Positions 17,885-26,781 of a stretch of 64,000 nucleotides of DNA are shown here, one piece after another; the first letter of the stretch is position 1, and each line of letters starts with the position of its first letter. Under the pieces are notes generated by a model. The model saw only the letters and a list, made by a program, of their open reading frames with translations. It ran no database searches and was not told the origin of the DNA. Both the position numbers and the translations under genes were made by a program. Location of the stretch: the NCBI RefSeq assembly GCF_904846175.1, contig NZ_CAJGZM010000002.1:434001-498000 (forward strand), in the 5' to 3' direction. The DNA comes from Psychrobacter immobilis (GTDB taxonomy: Bacteria > Pseudomonadota > Gammaproteobacteria > Pseudomonadales > Moraxellaceae).

Positions 17885-19834
17885 ATGAATAATACGACCA
17901 CTAAAATATCGGCTATGAAAATATTACAACCTATCACCATTGGTGGTGTCATCTTTAAAAACCGTACGATGTTTCCACCATTGACGACTGGCTATGAAGA
18001 TAAAGACGGCAATATCAGCTCGCAAAGCCGTGCCTTTTATACTCGTCTTGCCAAGGGTGGCACAGGCTATATCGTGCTAGGCGACGTCGCACCTGTCCGT
18101 AGTTTTGCGCCGACGCCTAAATTATTTGATGATAGCCAAATAGACAGTTTCTGGCTACTTGCTGATAATGTGCATACCTACGGAGCCAAGCTTGGCGTGC
18201 AGATTTTTTATCCTGAGTATGACGTTAATGTCCTTAACGCCTTGTTTGCTGCTGGCGAGATGCACAAGGTACGCACCCAGCTCAATCATGATATGCAACA
18301 TTTCGTCAATGAGGTGTCAGAAGACGCTTTGATGGATATTATCGACAAGATGTGTGCCTGTGCAGTGCGTGCACAAAAAGCGGGGATAGATGTCATTCAG
18401 GTGCATGGCGACAGACTGGTAGGCGCGCTATGCAGCACACAAATGAACACGCGCACGGATAAGTTTGGCGGCTCTCTTGAGAATCGTACACGCTTTGCTT
18501 TGATGTTAGTACGGGCGTTAAAAAAGGTCGTACCAGATATGATTATCGATTATAAATTATCGGTTGTCACACCTGAGCGCGGTAAAGGTGGTGTTGATGA
18601 AATCGACGCGCCAGAGTTTGCACAGTGGCTTGAAGCAGCTGGCGTGGATATGTTGCATGTTGGGCAAGCGAACCATACGGGCAATATGGCAGACACGATC
18701 CCGCCGATGGGCGTGCAGCCTTACTGCTTCTTTGCTGATATCACAGGTGCCGTCAAGCAAGCGGTTTCCATCCCGGTTAGCACTTCAGGTCGTATCATTG
18801 ATCCTGACATGGGTGAGGGTATACTGCAAAATGGCAAGGCTGATATGATTGGGATTGGTCGTGCGCTCTTAGCGGATCCTGATTGGGCGAACAAGGTGGG
18901 CGCGGATAAAGCCACTGATATCGTTCGCTGTATATGCTGCAACGAAGGCTGCGTTGATAATGTCCTAAATCGCTCGTTTATTGCTTGCGTGGTCAACCCT
19001 GAAAATGGCTTTGAAGAAACGCGTTTTATTACGCCTGCTGAAATGAAGAAGAATATTGTGGTCATCGGTGGCGGTCCTGCAGGGTTGGAAGCTGCCCGTG
19101 TGGCTGCAAAGAAAGGTCATAGTGTAACGCTGTTTGAAACCGCTACTGAGCTGGGTGGGCAGTTGCATATCGCTGCTGTCCCGCCGCGTAAAAATGAAAT
19201 ACGCCGAGCCATAGAAGACTTAGTGCATGCCGTACATACTCAGAGTGTAACGCTAAAATTGGGTCAAACAGCGAATATTCAAAGCATACTAGCGCTAGAG
19301 CCTGATGCTGTTATCGTCGCAGTCGGTGCGTTGAGCTTTATACCGCCAATTCCAGGTATAGATGGCAAAAACGTCTATGATGCGTGGCAGGTGCTGGCAG
19401 GTAAACATAAAGTATCTGGGCGCGTGGCGGTAATCGGTGGTGGTGTGGTCGGCTGTGAGACCGCTGAATATCTAGCTACACAAGGCTGCAAGGTATCGAT
19501 AATAGAGATGCGTGATCAGATTGGTGGTGATATCAGCGTGGCTGTTTTACCTAGCATGCTCGAAAATTATAAGGCATACGATGTAGAGCAGTATACTGGA
19601 TATATGGTAACAACCATTAACAGCGGTGAAGTGAATTGCAAAGATAAAAATGGCAGTATTGCCCAAATTCCATACGACTATGTCGTTATCGCTAGTGGTG
19701 CGCGCCCCGTAGTCTTCGATACAGAGGCTTTGAGCATTAAAGGTATTGAGGTTGTGCAGGTAGGTGATTGTTGTGAGGTTGCTGATATATCATATGCAAC
19801 TAAGACAGCATACGATGCCGCGAATGCGCTTTAG
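17885..19834 (+). CDS. FMN/FAD/4Fe-4S oxidoreductase of the dienoyl-CoA reductase type with an HGDR motif
   Basis: A 649-residue enzyme with the three-part layout of 2,4-dienoyl-CoA reductase and enoate reductases. Residues 11-340 form an old-yellow-enzyme TIM barrel binding FMN. Cysteines 349, 352, 356 and 368 (CxxC-x3-C-x11-C) bind a 4Fe-4S cluster. The C-terminal part holds two dinucleotide folds (GGGPAG at 395-400 and GGGVVG near 476). Where dienoyl-CoA reductases have a proton-donating Tyr in an HG-Y-L context, this protein has H174-G-D-R177-LVGALCS. To my recollection HGDR distinguishes the bilirubin reductase BilR, numbered D166/R167, which is what one obtains here counting from Met11. 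The substrate is therefore open: FadH-like beta-oxidation, an enoate, or a tetrapyrrole. It stands alone, with a terminator 38 bases after the stop. Confidence 0.85.
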   Translation: MNNTTTKISAMKILQPITIGGVIFKNRTMFPPLTTGYEDKDGNISSQSRAFYTRLAKGGTGYIVLGDVAPVRSFAPTPKLFDDSQIDSFWLLADNVHTYGAKLGVQIFYPEYDVNVLNALFAAGEMHKVRTQLNHDMQHFVNEVSEDALMDIIDKMCACAVRAQKAGIDVIQVHGDRLVGALCSTQMNTRTDKFGGSLENRTRFALMLVRALKKVVPDMIIDYKLSVVTPERGKGGVDEIDAPEFAQWLEAAGVDMLHVGQANHTGNMADTIPPMGVQPYCFFADITGAVKQAVSIPVSTSGRIIDPDMGEGILQNGKADMIGIGRALLADPDWANKVGADKATDIVRCICCNEGCVDNVLNRSFIACVVNPENGFEETRFITPAEMKKNIVVIGGGPAGLEAARVAAKKGHSVTLFETATELGGQLHIAAVPPRKNEIRRAIEDLVHAVHTQSVTLKLGQTANIQSILALEPDAVIVAVGALSFIPPIPGIDGKNVYDAWQVLAGKHKVSGRVAVIGGGVVGCETAEYLATQGCKVSIIEMRDQIGGDISVAVLPSMLENYKAYDVEQYTGYMVTTINSGEVNCKDKNGSIAQIPYDYVVIASGARPVVFDTEALSIKGIEVVQVGDCCEVADISYATKTAYDAANAL

Positions 19835-19871
19835 TCATTCAATTATTATTGTGCAGATTTCTACAAATAAT

Positions 19872-19903
19872 AAAGGCCAAACGCTGAAAACGTTTGGCCT
19901 TTT
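19872..19903. terminator. Intrinsic terminator between converging genes
   Basis: Perfect 12-bp stem (19872-19883 with 19891-19902, AAAGGCCAAACG) and a 7-base loop. The T run is weak but present on both sides, so it can serve both the oxidoreductase gene and the feo operon. Confidence 0.85.
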
Positions 19904-19962
19904 CGTGTTTAGAACAGGCCTATACCAATAAGCAGACACTAGAACTTCTGAATAACATTTGG

Positions 19963-20088
19963 CTATTTAGAACATTTACCACAGCCGTTACAATCCTTCG
20001 ACTTTTTAAATATCACCTTTGTCCATACATAATAAAAAGATAAAACAACTATTATAAATACCAATAAATATTCTAAGAATGTACTCAT
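19963..20088 (-). CDS. FeoB-associated Cys-rich membrane protein, 41 residues
   Basis: A tiny gene just after feoB. The product has one membrane helix (LEYLLVFIIVVLSFYYVW), a basic stretch and a C-terminal cysteine cluster KDCNGCGKCSK. This is the layout of the FeoB-associated Cys-rich membrane protein family, which often replaces FeoC as third member of feo operons; it may bind iron or regulate the transporter. Three ATG codons stand in a row (20094, 20091, 20088); the AGAGG ribosome site, which lies at the end of feoB, is best spaced (seven bases) for the third, so I start there. It shares the transcript with feoB and ends at the 19872-19902 terminator. Confidence 0.85.
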   Translation of the reverse strand: MSTFLEYLLVFIIVVLSFYYVWTKVIFKKSKDCNGCGKCSK

Positions 20089-20098
20089 CATCATACCT

Positions 20099-22045
20099 CT
20101 AAAATCCGAAAATTTGACCTGTTACCCGATAGGTTAGCCACGCCATTAAATAAGCCAAGATAAACAAATAACCAGCAATGGCTGCAGTTTGTTTCAAAGA
20201 ATTGGTTTCGCGGCGAATAACTGCCAGTGTGGCCAAACACATCGGCGCATAAACATAAAATGCTAAAAATGAAAACGCAGTAGCCAATCCCCACTGCGTA
20301 TGAATGATAGGGATAAGCGTTTGATTGACGGCTTCATCGCCCACACTACCGACCGCATATACTGTGCCAAGCGCCGCAATGACTACCTCTCTGGCAGCTA
20401 GACCCGGGATTAAAGCAATACACATCTGCCAGGTAAAACCAATGGGCGCAAAAATTGGCTCGATAACATGCCCGAGCATGCCAGCAAAGCTATAATCAAT
20501 CGCTGGGTTTGTCGCTCCAATCGGGGCCGCGGGAAAAGTAACCAATACCCATAATATCACCGTCAGCGCAAAAATTACTGTACCGGCTCTCATTAAAAAG
20601 GCGCTCACCTTGTCCCAAAGCTCACTGGCAATATGTTTGATATTTGGCAGACGATAAGTGGGAAGCTCCATCAATAATGGAAATGCCGCCGCTTTTGATG
20701 TCGTATTATGAAAGCGTTTAAATAACCACGATACAAACGCCGCCGAACAAATACCCGCGATATACAATATAAATAAAGTCAAACCCTGCAAGTTGAAAAT
20801 ACCTAGGACAGTTTGATTGGGTATCACCGCCGCAATAATCAGGGCATAAATCGGTAGACGCGCCGAACACGTCAGCATGGGCAAAACAGCAATCGCCACA
20901 AAACGTTCTTTATGGTTGGGGATAGTGCGAGTTGACATAACCGCTGGTACCGTACAAGCAAAACCTGACAGTAAGGGAATAAATGAGCGCCCGGATAAGC
21001 CTACTTTAGACAATAAGTTGTCTAATAAAAAAGCAGCGCGCGGTAGATAACCTGAGTCTTCAAGAATTAATAAGAATAAAAATAGCAAAGTGATTTGCGG
21101 TACAAATACCACGACGCTACCGACCCCAGCCACGACGCCATTGACGAGAAGACTTTGTAATATGCCATCCGGTAGCCATTCGACTAATAGCGCCCCAATA
21201 CTCGCGACCAACCATTCAATGCCTAGCATAAGTGGCTCTGCCCACGCATAGACGGCTTGAAAGATAATAAAAAGAATCGCTAATAGGATAATGACCCCGA
21301 TGACAGGATGCAACGCCAAATAATCTATGCGCTCATGCCACTTTGGCAAACGTTGTGAGCTTATCACCGCTCGGCTCAGAATATCATCAGCACTCTTATA
21401 CATAGCTTGTGTATCAGTATTAAGGCTATTGATGCTATTAATGCCGATATTAATGCTATTACCATTAGTATCGGCATTAAAAAAACGTACAGGCTGAGCT
21501 TTATTATTGAGATAGTCAATAAATTCATCCGCCAACATTAGTAATTGCTCGCAGCCTTGGCGTTTGATGGCGACCGTTTTAACAACAGGAACGCCCAGCT
21601 CTTCTGATAATACGGTCTCATCAACCACTAAACCGCGGCTCTCGGCCACGTCGCTCAGATTGAGTGCGACTATGATTGGCAAACCTAAGCTTTTGAGCTC
21701 CAATAACATACGTAGTGACATGCGCAAGTTGGTCGCATCAGCTACGAAGATAATACCATCAGGTATCGGCTCACCTGGCATCTGACCAAAGAGCACTTTA
21801 CGAGTGACCTCTTCATCAAGGCTGGTGGTTCTTAAGCTATAAGTACCCGGCAAATCTACAATATTGACAGTAGAATGGCCAAGCATCGTGGCAGTGCGTT
21901 TATCGACGGTGACGCCGGAATAGTTTGCTACTTTCGCTTTAGAGCCTGTCAGTACATTAAAAGTAGCTGTTTTACCACAATTAGGGGCGCCAACTAAGGC
22001 AAGATTGATAGCGCTAGTTACAGCTTGTATTTGCGTAATTGGCAT
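20099..22045 (-). CDS. feoB: Ferrous iron transporter FeoB
   Basis: FeoB imports Fe2+ across the inner membrane. The 648-residue protein begins with a G-protein domain (G1 GAPNCGKT at 19-26, G3 DLPG at 64-67, G4 NLSD at 129-132), followed by a linker and a polytopic region with two Gate-type repeats, including the conserved Cys in SGFACTVPAVMSTRTI and LTCSARLPIYALI. The length matches the shorter FeoB form. The linker at residues about 195-212 (NGNSINIGINSINSLNT) is repetitive, and its DNA (21438-21480) is an 18-bp near-perfect palindrome. feoA lies 101 bases upstream and the Cys-rich small gene ten bases downstream. Regulation by Fur is likely through the site before feoA. Confidence 0.95.
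   Translation of the reverse strand: MPITQIQAVTSAINLALVGAPNCGKTATFNVLTGSKAKVANYSGVTVDKRTATMLGHSTVNIVDLPGTYSLRTTSLDEEVTRKVLFGQMPGEPIPDGIIFVADATNLRMSLRMLLELKSLGLPIIVALNLSDVAESRGLVVDETVLSEELGVPVVKTVAIKRQGCEQLLMLADEFIDYLNNKAQPVRFFNADTNGNSINIGINSINSLNTDTQAMYKSADDILSRAVISSQRLPKWHERIDYLALHPVIGVIILLAILFIIFQAVYAWAEPLMLGIEWLVASIGALLVEWLPDGILQSLLVNGVVAGVGSVVVFVPQITLLFLFLLILEDSGYLPRAAFLLDNLLSKVGLSGRSFIPLLSGFACTVPAVMSTRTIPNHKERFVAIAVLPMLTCSARLPIYALIIAAVIPNQTVLGIFNLQGLTLFILYIAGICSAAFVSWLFKRFHNTTSKAAAFPLLMELPTYRLPNIKHIASELWDKVSAFLMRAGTVIFALTVILWVLVTFPAAPIGATNPAIDYSFAGMLGHVIEPIFAPIGFTWQMCIALIPGLAAREVVIAALGTVYAVGSVGDEAVNQTLIPIIHTQWGLATAFSFLAFYVYAPMCLATLAVIRRETNSLKQTAAIAGYLFILAYLMAWLTYRVTGQIFGF
21438..21480. 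repeat. Near-perfect 18-bp inverted repeat inside feoB
   Basis: 21438-21455 pairs with 21463-21480 at 17 of 18 positions plus a G-U wobble, leaving a 7-base loop. It encodes the Asn/Ile/Ser linker of FeoB and would fold into a strong hairpin in the messenger. Confidence 0.85.
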
Positions 22046-22146
22046 TTATTCGGACATCGCTTATTTATCAATTTATAAGTCATCAAGGTTATACAACAGC
22101 CTTAATGCAGTGGCTTAGGAGCAATTTATTAAATTGAACCGAAGAC

Positions 22147-22512
22147 TTATCTTGAGTCTATAGTGATAGCGAGGCATCTGATTTTTATTAACTCATCGGC
22201 ACGTAAGCTAAACTGTGCGCCTGTACTAAGCTGCACCGCATAAGGCGGTTTTCCAAATAGACCTTTGGCAACAATTTGAATGATAGTGTTAGGCAAAAAG
22301 CCTAAATCTTTGAGTCGTTGACTGATAACGTCATCGATATCACCAAAGCGTTCATTAGCGACAATGTCATCAATAATAGCAGGTTGGTGTTTAGCCAAAT
22401 CGAGTAAGGAGCACAGATTTTCAGCATTGGTATTATTTGCAGCATTGGAATTAAGAGTGTTGATATTAGCAGCAGTAGGGGTAGGATAGGAGGGTGAAAG
22501 AGTTGTGCTCAT
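22147..22512 (-). CDS. feoA: FeoA-family ferrous iron transport protein
   Basis: A 121-residue cytoplasmic protein with the SH3-like FeoA domain in its second half (residues about 55-118): DVISQRLKDLGFLPNTIIQIV, then KGLFGKPPYAVQL and FSLRADELIKIRC. FeoA is thought to bind FeoB and modulate its activity. It is longer than the usual about 75 residues because of an Asn/Thr/Ala-rich N-terminal extension (residues 1-40), plus a short helix-like stretch (SLLDLAKHQPAIIDDI) reminiscent of the connector in fused FeoA proteins. It is first gene of the feo operon and has a Fur-box-like site 26 bases before its start. Confidence 0.9.
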   Translation of the reverse strand: MSTTLSPSYPTPTAANINTLNSNAANNTNAENLCSLLDLAKHQPAIIDDIVANERFGDIDDVISQRLKDLGFLPNTIIQIVAKGLFGKPPYAVQLSTGAQFSLRADELIKIRCLAITIDSR

Positions 22513-22537
22513 AAAGAGTCCTTATCCGTTCTTATAT

Positions 22538-22556
22538 GTTAATGATAATTGTTACT
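22538..22556 (-). promoter_or_regulatory. Fur box-like operator before feoA
   Basis: GTTAATGATAATTGTTACT matches 14 of 19 positions of the classical Fur consensus GATAATGATAATCATTATC. It lies 26-44 bases upstream of the feoA start, the position expected for iron-dependent repression of a ferrous iron uptake operon. Confidence 0.7.
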
Positions 22557-22616
22557 ATTGAATCCGATTATATTCCTCGATTAGAAAAAATACAATACCG
22601 CAGGTGGGTGATTGAA

Positions 22617-22651
22617 ATGAAAAAACCAGACAGTTTTATACTGTCTGGTTC
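22617..22651 (-). terminator. Intrinsic terminator of yebC
   Basis: Stem 22625-22635 with 22641-22651 (AACCAGACAGT), 5-base loop. Read on the minus strand it is followed by a run of T (22626-22621), ending the yebC transcript before the feo promoter. Confidence 0.88.
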
Positions 22652-22749
22652 TCATGTTTTGATGCGGGTTCTGATACCGATAAGTCAGCTATTTATTAAA
22701 ATGAATATTTTTTGACACTCACTTTGCAGCTAAGCCAGCTTATACTTAA

Positions 22750-23499
22750 CTACTGTTCAAGCTGCGCCATGACTTCATCTGTAAAATTGACGTTGCTATA
22801 GACTTCTTGCACATCGTCAATATCTTCTAGCATATCAATCATTTTCATTACTTTGAGGGCGTCGTCGACATTATCAATCTCGGCGCTGGTGGCAGGTGCC
22901 ATAGTGACCTCGGCATTATCAGAAACAAGACCTGCTGCATTGAGCGCATCTTTTACTTTACCGAAATCTTCCCATTCGGTGATGACCAGTAGTGACTCGC
23001 CATCGTTTTCAATATCAAGTGCCCCAGCGTCCAAGGCCGCGAGCATGACATCTTCCTCTAGGCTGATGTCATTAAAGGTGATTTCACCGCGCTTGGTAAA
23101 TAGATAAGCCACTGAGCCTGAGGTGCCAAGATTGCCTTCGTTTTTAGTAAAAGCATGTCGCACTTCACTGACTGTACGGTTCAGATTGTCAGTCATGGTT
23201 TCGACCAATACCGCGACGCCACCAACGCCATAGCCTTCATAGCTGACCTCATCCATATTGTCATTGTCATCGCCGCCTGTCCCACGAGCAACTGCACGGT
23301 TGATGGTATCTCGGGTCATATTGACTGACAGTGCTTTCTCGATAGCGGCACGCAAGCGTGGGTTTTTATCAGGGTCAGGGTCACCTTGCTTGGCAGCAGA
23401 AACAATTTCACGAATAATCTTGGTAAATACTTTACCTTTTACCGCATCCTGACGGGCTTTACGGTGTTTGATATTTGCCCATTTTGAATGGCCTGCCAT
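22750..23499 (-). CDS. yebC: YebC/PmpR-family protein (transcription regulator or ribosome rescue factor)
   Basis: A 249-residue member of the YebC family with the invariant N-terminus [14 protein letters not shown] and the segments [58 protein letters not shown] and [15 protein letters not shown]. Family members bind DNA and were described as regulators (PmpR), and more recently as translation factors that relieve ribosome stalling at proline runs. It is transcribed alone here; ruvC, its usual neighbour in many bacteria, is not adjacent. Divergent from the K+ channel gene. Confidence 0.95.
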   Translation of the reverse strand: MAGHSKWANIKHRKARQDAVKGKVFTKIIREIVSAAKQGDPDPDKNPRLRAAIEKALSVNMTRDTINRAVARGTGGDDNDNMDEVSYEGYGVGGVAVLVETMTDNLNRTVSEVRHAFTKNEGNLGTSGSVAYLFTKRGEITFNDISLEEDVMLAALDAGALDIENDGESLLVITEWEDFGKVKDALNAAGLVSDNAEVTMAPATSAEIDNVDDALKVMKMIDMLEDIDDVQEVYSNVNFTDEVMAQLEQ

Positions 23500-23857
23500 A
23501 TAACATCCTTACGTTTTACGTGTTATTGATAGTGCGGGTAAAAAAGTTGTTAGGGCATGCCCCAATGACAACCTTTTATACCTGATGAGGTGTTTTTATT
23601 ATATGATTGTGCTGTCAATGCAGTGTAATCGGCCTATCGGCAAGTTAACGATTTGTATGTCGTTTGGCGCGCTTTTTTGCTACACTGCTATTTTCTATCT
23701 TTTGACCTACTATTGATTCTCATAATAACGGTCGACAGCAATAATATTTGCAATATTATAAACCACTTTAGCGCATTTTGACCAACCTAAGCTTGTCCAT
23801 GCCAGCCTAAAACGTTCGGTTTTATATAACCATTGATTTTGTGACTTTATTGACTCT
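23500..23857. other. 358-base divergent intergenic region
   Basis: Promoter region of yebC (left) and the potassium channel gene (right). No additional gene, hairpin or repeat stands out. Confidence 0.4.
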
Positions 23858-24688
23858 ATGAAGCAACCAACCGCCGAAGCCATTACTCATTTGCGTAACC
23901 GCATTCATATCATTATCGAAGGCACGGATACCCGTTTGGGTAAGCTGTTTGATATTGTATTGTTGATTGCAATCTTGGCCAGTGTCGCTGTGGTGATGCT
24001 CGATAGTGTGCTGTACATGCGTTTGCAATATGGCACGCTATTTCGTTATGCAGAATGGTTTTTTACCATTTTGTTTACCATCGAATATAGTCTAAGGCTA
24101 TTTTCAGCGCCCAATCGCTTTCGTTATGTTTTTAGCTTTTTTGGCGTCGTGGATTTATTGTCGGTATTGCCAAGCTATTTAAGCTTAATATTTGGTGGCG
24201 TCCAGTATCTGCTGGTGATTCGCATACTGCGTATCTTGCGTATATTCCGCGTGCTCAAGCTCAATACTTATATGCAGCAAGCGGGTTTTCTTGCCTCAGC
24301 GCTTAAAACCAGTCAGCAAAAAATCACGGTATTTTTCTTATCTTTAGTCTTGCTTGTGACTATTTTTGGCGCGGTAGTCTATGTGGTGGAAGGGCCGGAA
24401 AATGGCTTTACCAGTATTCCCATCTCTATTTATTGGGCGGTGGTAACGGTCACCACCACTGGCTATGGCGATATGTCACCAAAAACGCCAATCGGGCAAG
24501 CGATTGCATCTATGGTGATGATTACCGGTTATGCGATTATTGCCGTGCCAACGGGTATTTTTACGGCTGAGCTGGCGCGTAATATGCGTCCACAGCTGAA
24601 TCCTATTGCCTGCCCAAACTGTGGAAAATTTGGCCACGCCGTAGGAGCGGATTTCTGTGATCGCTGCGGTCATGCGCTGCATGTTTAG
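23858..24688 (+). CDS. Voltage-gated-type potassium channel with C-terminal zinc ribbon
   Basis: A 276-residue inner-membrane channel subunit of the six-helix (KvAP/Kch) type. S1-S3 span residues about 28-112; S4 carries regularly spaced arginines (VIRILRILRIFRVLKL, 120-135); S5, pore helix and S6 follow, with the selectivity filter TTTGYGD at 199-205. After S6 a short cytoplasmic tail holds two CxxC pairs (C252, C255, C267, C270: CPNCGK and CDRCGH), a zinc-ribbon knuckle replacing the RCK domain found in many bacterial K+ channels. The ribbon could be a redox or metal sensor; that is inference. It is monocistronic and convergent with the ABC1 kinase gene. Confidence 0.9.
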   Translation: MKQPTAEAITHLRNRIHIIIEGTDTRLGKLFDIVLLIAILASVAVVMLDSVLYMRLQYGTLFRYAEWFFTILFTIEYSLRLFSAPNRFRYVFSFFGVVDLLSVLPSYLSLIFGGVQYLLVIRILRILRIFRVLKLNTYMQQAGFLASALKTSQQKITVFFLSLVLLVTIFGAVVYVVEGPENGFTSIPISIYWAVVTVTTTGYGDMSPKTPIGQAIASMVMITGYAIIAVPTGIFTAELARNMRPQLNPIACPNCGKFGHAVGADFCDRCGHALHV

Positions 24689-24740
24689 TGTTTATTAACG
24701 CTATTTATATGGCTTTTTAAAATTATTAGGCTCGTAAGTT

Positions 24741-26042
24741 TTAATAGTCTATATATTGAGCAACCAATGGTGATAAATCTATCACTACGCCCAGATTGAC
24801 CAAATTCCAATACTGACCCGAAATTGTACGGTCAAGCATCATCGTCGTCGCTGAGGGCTGAAATTGTCCAAAATACTTCAAGGATGAACGCATTTGGGCG
24901 ATGGCTTCGTGATGGGTTTGGCTGCTACCAAAATCAAATGCTCCATCTTGATAGGGTTTGATTGATAAAGGTTTAAGACCAATCTCTAGCCACTTCTCAT
25001 AAAACTCACCCGGCACATTCTTATCGTCATCACGGCGAATATCGAGGGCAATTAAATCTTGCTCAAGCGCGGTCACATCACCTTTTAAGGCATGTTTAGC
25101 AAAACGTCTAAATAATTGTACTTCACTATCGCTATAGCTGCGAATACCGCCAAAATCATAAGCGACGACGCTACCATCGGTGCGAAAAGCAAAGTTGCCA
25201 GGGTGGGGGTCACAGTGCATGCGATATAAACCAAATAGTTGCCCTGCACTAAAATGGAACAGGCGCTCAGCGATTTTTTGCTTAATGGCATTATCCCAAG
25301 TCGCTGCGACTGTTAAGGTTTCACCCATCTCTTCGGTCAAGGTCAAAATCCGTCTGGATGAATGGCTACCAATTACTTTAGGAATGATAAGACCATCGTC
25401 GTCCGCATGAAACGCACCAAATACTTGTAGATTGTGCGCCTCCTTAATATAGTCGAGCTCATCATGCAAGCTTTGGCGAATCTCATTAAATAACTGCTCT
25501 TGTAATTGCTTACTCATATTGAGCACGCCAGCTATTTTTAGCGCCATGCGTACTTGCTTTAGGTCGCTATCGCAGTTCTCATCAACATCAGGATATTGCA
25601 CCTTTACCACCACTCTTTGCCCAGATGGCAAAACCGCTCTATGCACTTGCCCGATTGACGCGGCGGCAAATGGCGTTTCTTCAAACTCAGTGAATAACTC
25701 AGCAACCGGCGCTTTTAACTCACGCTCAACTTGTGCGCGTATCTGTGCATAAGGCATCGGCGGCGCATCTTTTTGCAATTTTTCTAAAGCTGTCGCAACT
25801 TCAGGCGGAAATACGTCCTTATATTGTGAGGCAATTTGCCCAACTTTCATCACCGCGCCCTTCATCTCACCAAGCGTTTCGGCTATTTGAATACCGACGT
25901 CTTGCATCAGCTCTGAGCGCGCTTGTAAACGTTTTTCTTCATCACTTGAGAGATGCTTTAATGAGTTTTTTGCAGCTTTGCCGGCAATACTGGCAGTCAT
26001 GCCAGCGAGTTTCATAAAGCGTTTTCCGGACGATTTTGCCAT
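24741..26042 (-). CDS. ABC1/AarF/UbiB-family atypical protein kinase-like ATPase
   Basis: A 433-residue protein of the ABC1 (UbiB/COQ8) family. Seen are the KxGQ motif region MKVGQIASQYKDVFPPE, AAASIGQVHRAVLPSGQ (Ala-rich nucleotide loop replacing the Gly loop), VVVKVQYPDV with the ATP-binding Lys, HCDPHPGNFAF catalytic loop and AYDFGGIR (DFG). Relatives support coenzyme Q biosynthesis or lipid handling. It is shorter than UbiB (about 545 residues) and lacks UbiB's two C-terminal membrane helices, so it is probably a paralogue and not UbiB itself. Transcribed alone. Confidence 0.85.
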   Translation of the reverse strand: MAKSSGKRFMKLAGMTASIAGKAAKNSLKHLSSDEEKRLQARSELMQDVGIQIAETLGEMKGAVMKVGQIASQYKDVFPPEVATALEKLQKDAPPMPYAQIRAQVERELKAPVAELFTEFEETPFAAASIGQVHRAVLPSGQRVVVKVQYPDVDENCDSDLKQVRMALKIAGVLNMSKQLQEQLFNEIRQSLHDELDYIKEAHNLQVFGAFHADDDGLIIPKVIGSHSSRRILTLTEEMGETLTVAATWDNAIKQKIAERLFHFSAGQLFGLYRMHCDPHPGNFAFRTDGSVVAYDFGGIRSYSDSEVQLFRRFAKHALKGDVTALEQDLIALDIRRDDDKNVPGEFYEKWLEIGLKPLSIKPYQDGAFDFGSSQTHHEAIAQMRSSLKYFGQFQPSATTMMLDRTISGQYWNLVNLGVVIDLSPLVAQYIDY

Positions 26043-26235
26043 TCATGTCACCATATAGTGGGTTTATTTACTAAGCCCTAATGTTATTATTTTAAGCAAA
26101 CGAATGCTGTTTGACTACTGTGCCAAAAAATATCCCAAAAGCAACATAATTGCTACTTCGATTGCATTTGCAGTATGACGGTTTTTTATTGGCTAATAAA
26201 TAGAATTTCTATCATAAGTATCAAGTGATAAATTG

Positions 26236-26781
26236 TTAGCTGTCTACTGCTAAATGATAAGTATGAGTCAGCCAATAATCTAATGCCATTTGATAGCCCA
26301 AATGCCCTAAGCCGCAAATAACGCCCACGGCAATATCGCTGAAATAAGAATGCTGCCGGAACGACTCACGGGCGTGTACATTGGATAAATGCACTTCTAT
26401 AAAAGGTTTTTGTGTCGCCGATAGTGCATCACGTATTGCAACCGAAGTATGAGTAAAGGCAGCAGGATTGATAATAATCGCATCTACTTGCGCTGCTGCC
26501 TCGGCTAACAGGCCATAATGTTGAATCTCATCGACAAGTTCGCCTTCATGGTTCGACTGGATGCAAATCAGCTCAATGCCGTATTTAGCTGCACGCGCGA
26601 CTAAGTTTGTTTCAATATCAGCAAGGGTCGTATGACCGTAAATCTCAGGCTCACGTTTACCGAGTAAATTTAAATTAACGCCATTAATAAGTAATAACTT
26701 ATGCGTTTTAGCCTTTGAATTTAAAACAGCTTGTTGTTGAGATGGTTTGTCAGCTACTGCTGACTGAGAAGTGGGGGTCAT
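26236..26781 (-). CDS. aroQ: Type II 3-dehydroquinate dehydratase
   Basis: Third step of the shikimate pathway: 3-dehydroquinate to 3-dehydroshikimate, by a cytoplasmic dodecamer. Motifs are [18 protein letters not shown] (with the catalytic Tyr; the usual Pro of NGPNLN is Val here), [29 protein letters not shown] and [12 protein letters not shown] start at ATG 26781, behind AGAG, giving 181 residues with an N-terminal extension of about 30 residues; the frame is open to an ATG at 26847, but those 22 extra residues look untranslated. No accBC genes follow, unlike in many gammaproteobacteria. Confidence 0.94.
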   Translation of the reverse strand: MTPTSQSAVADKPSQQQAVLNSKAKTHKLLLINGVNLNLLGKREPEIYGHTTLADIETNLVARAAKYGIELICIQSNHEGELVDEIQHYGLLAEAAAQVDAIIINPAAFTHTSVAIRDALSATQKPFIEVHLSNVHARESFRQHSYFSDIAVGVICGLGHLGYQMALDYWLTHTYHLAVDS

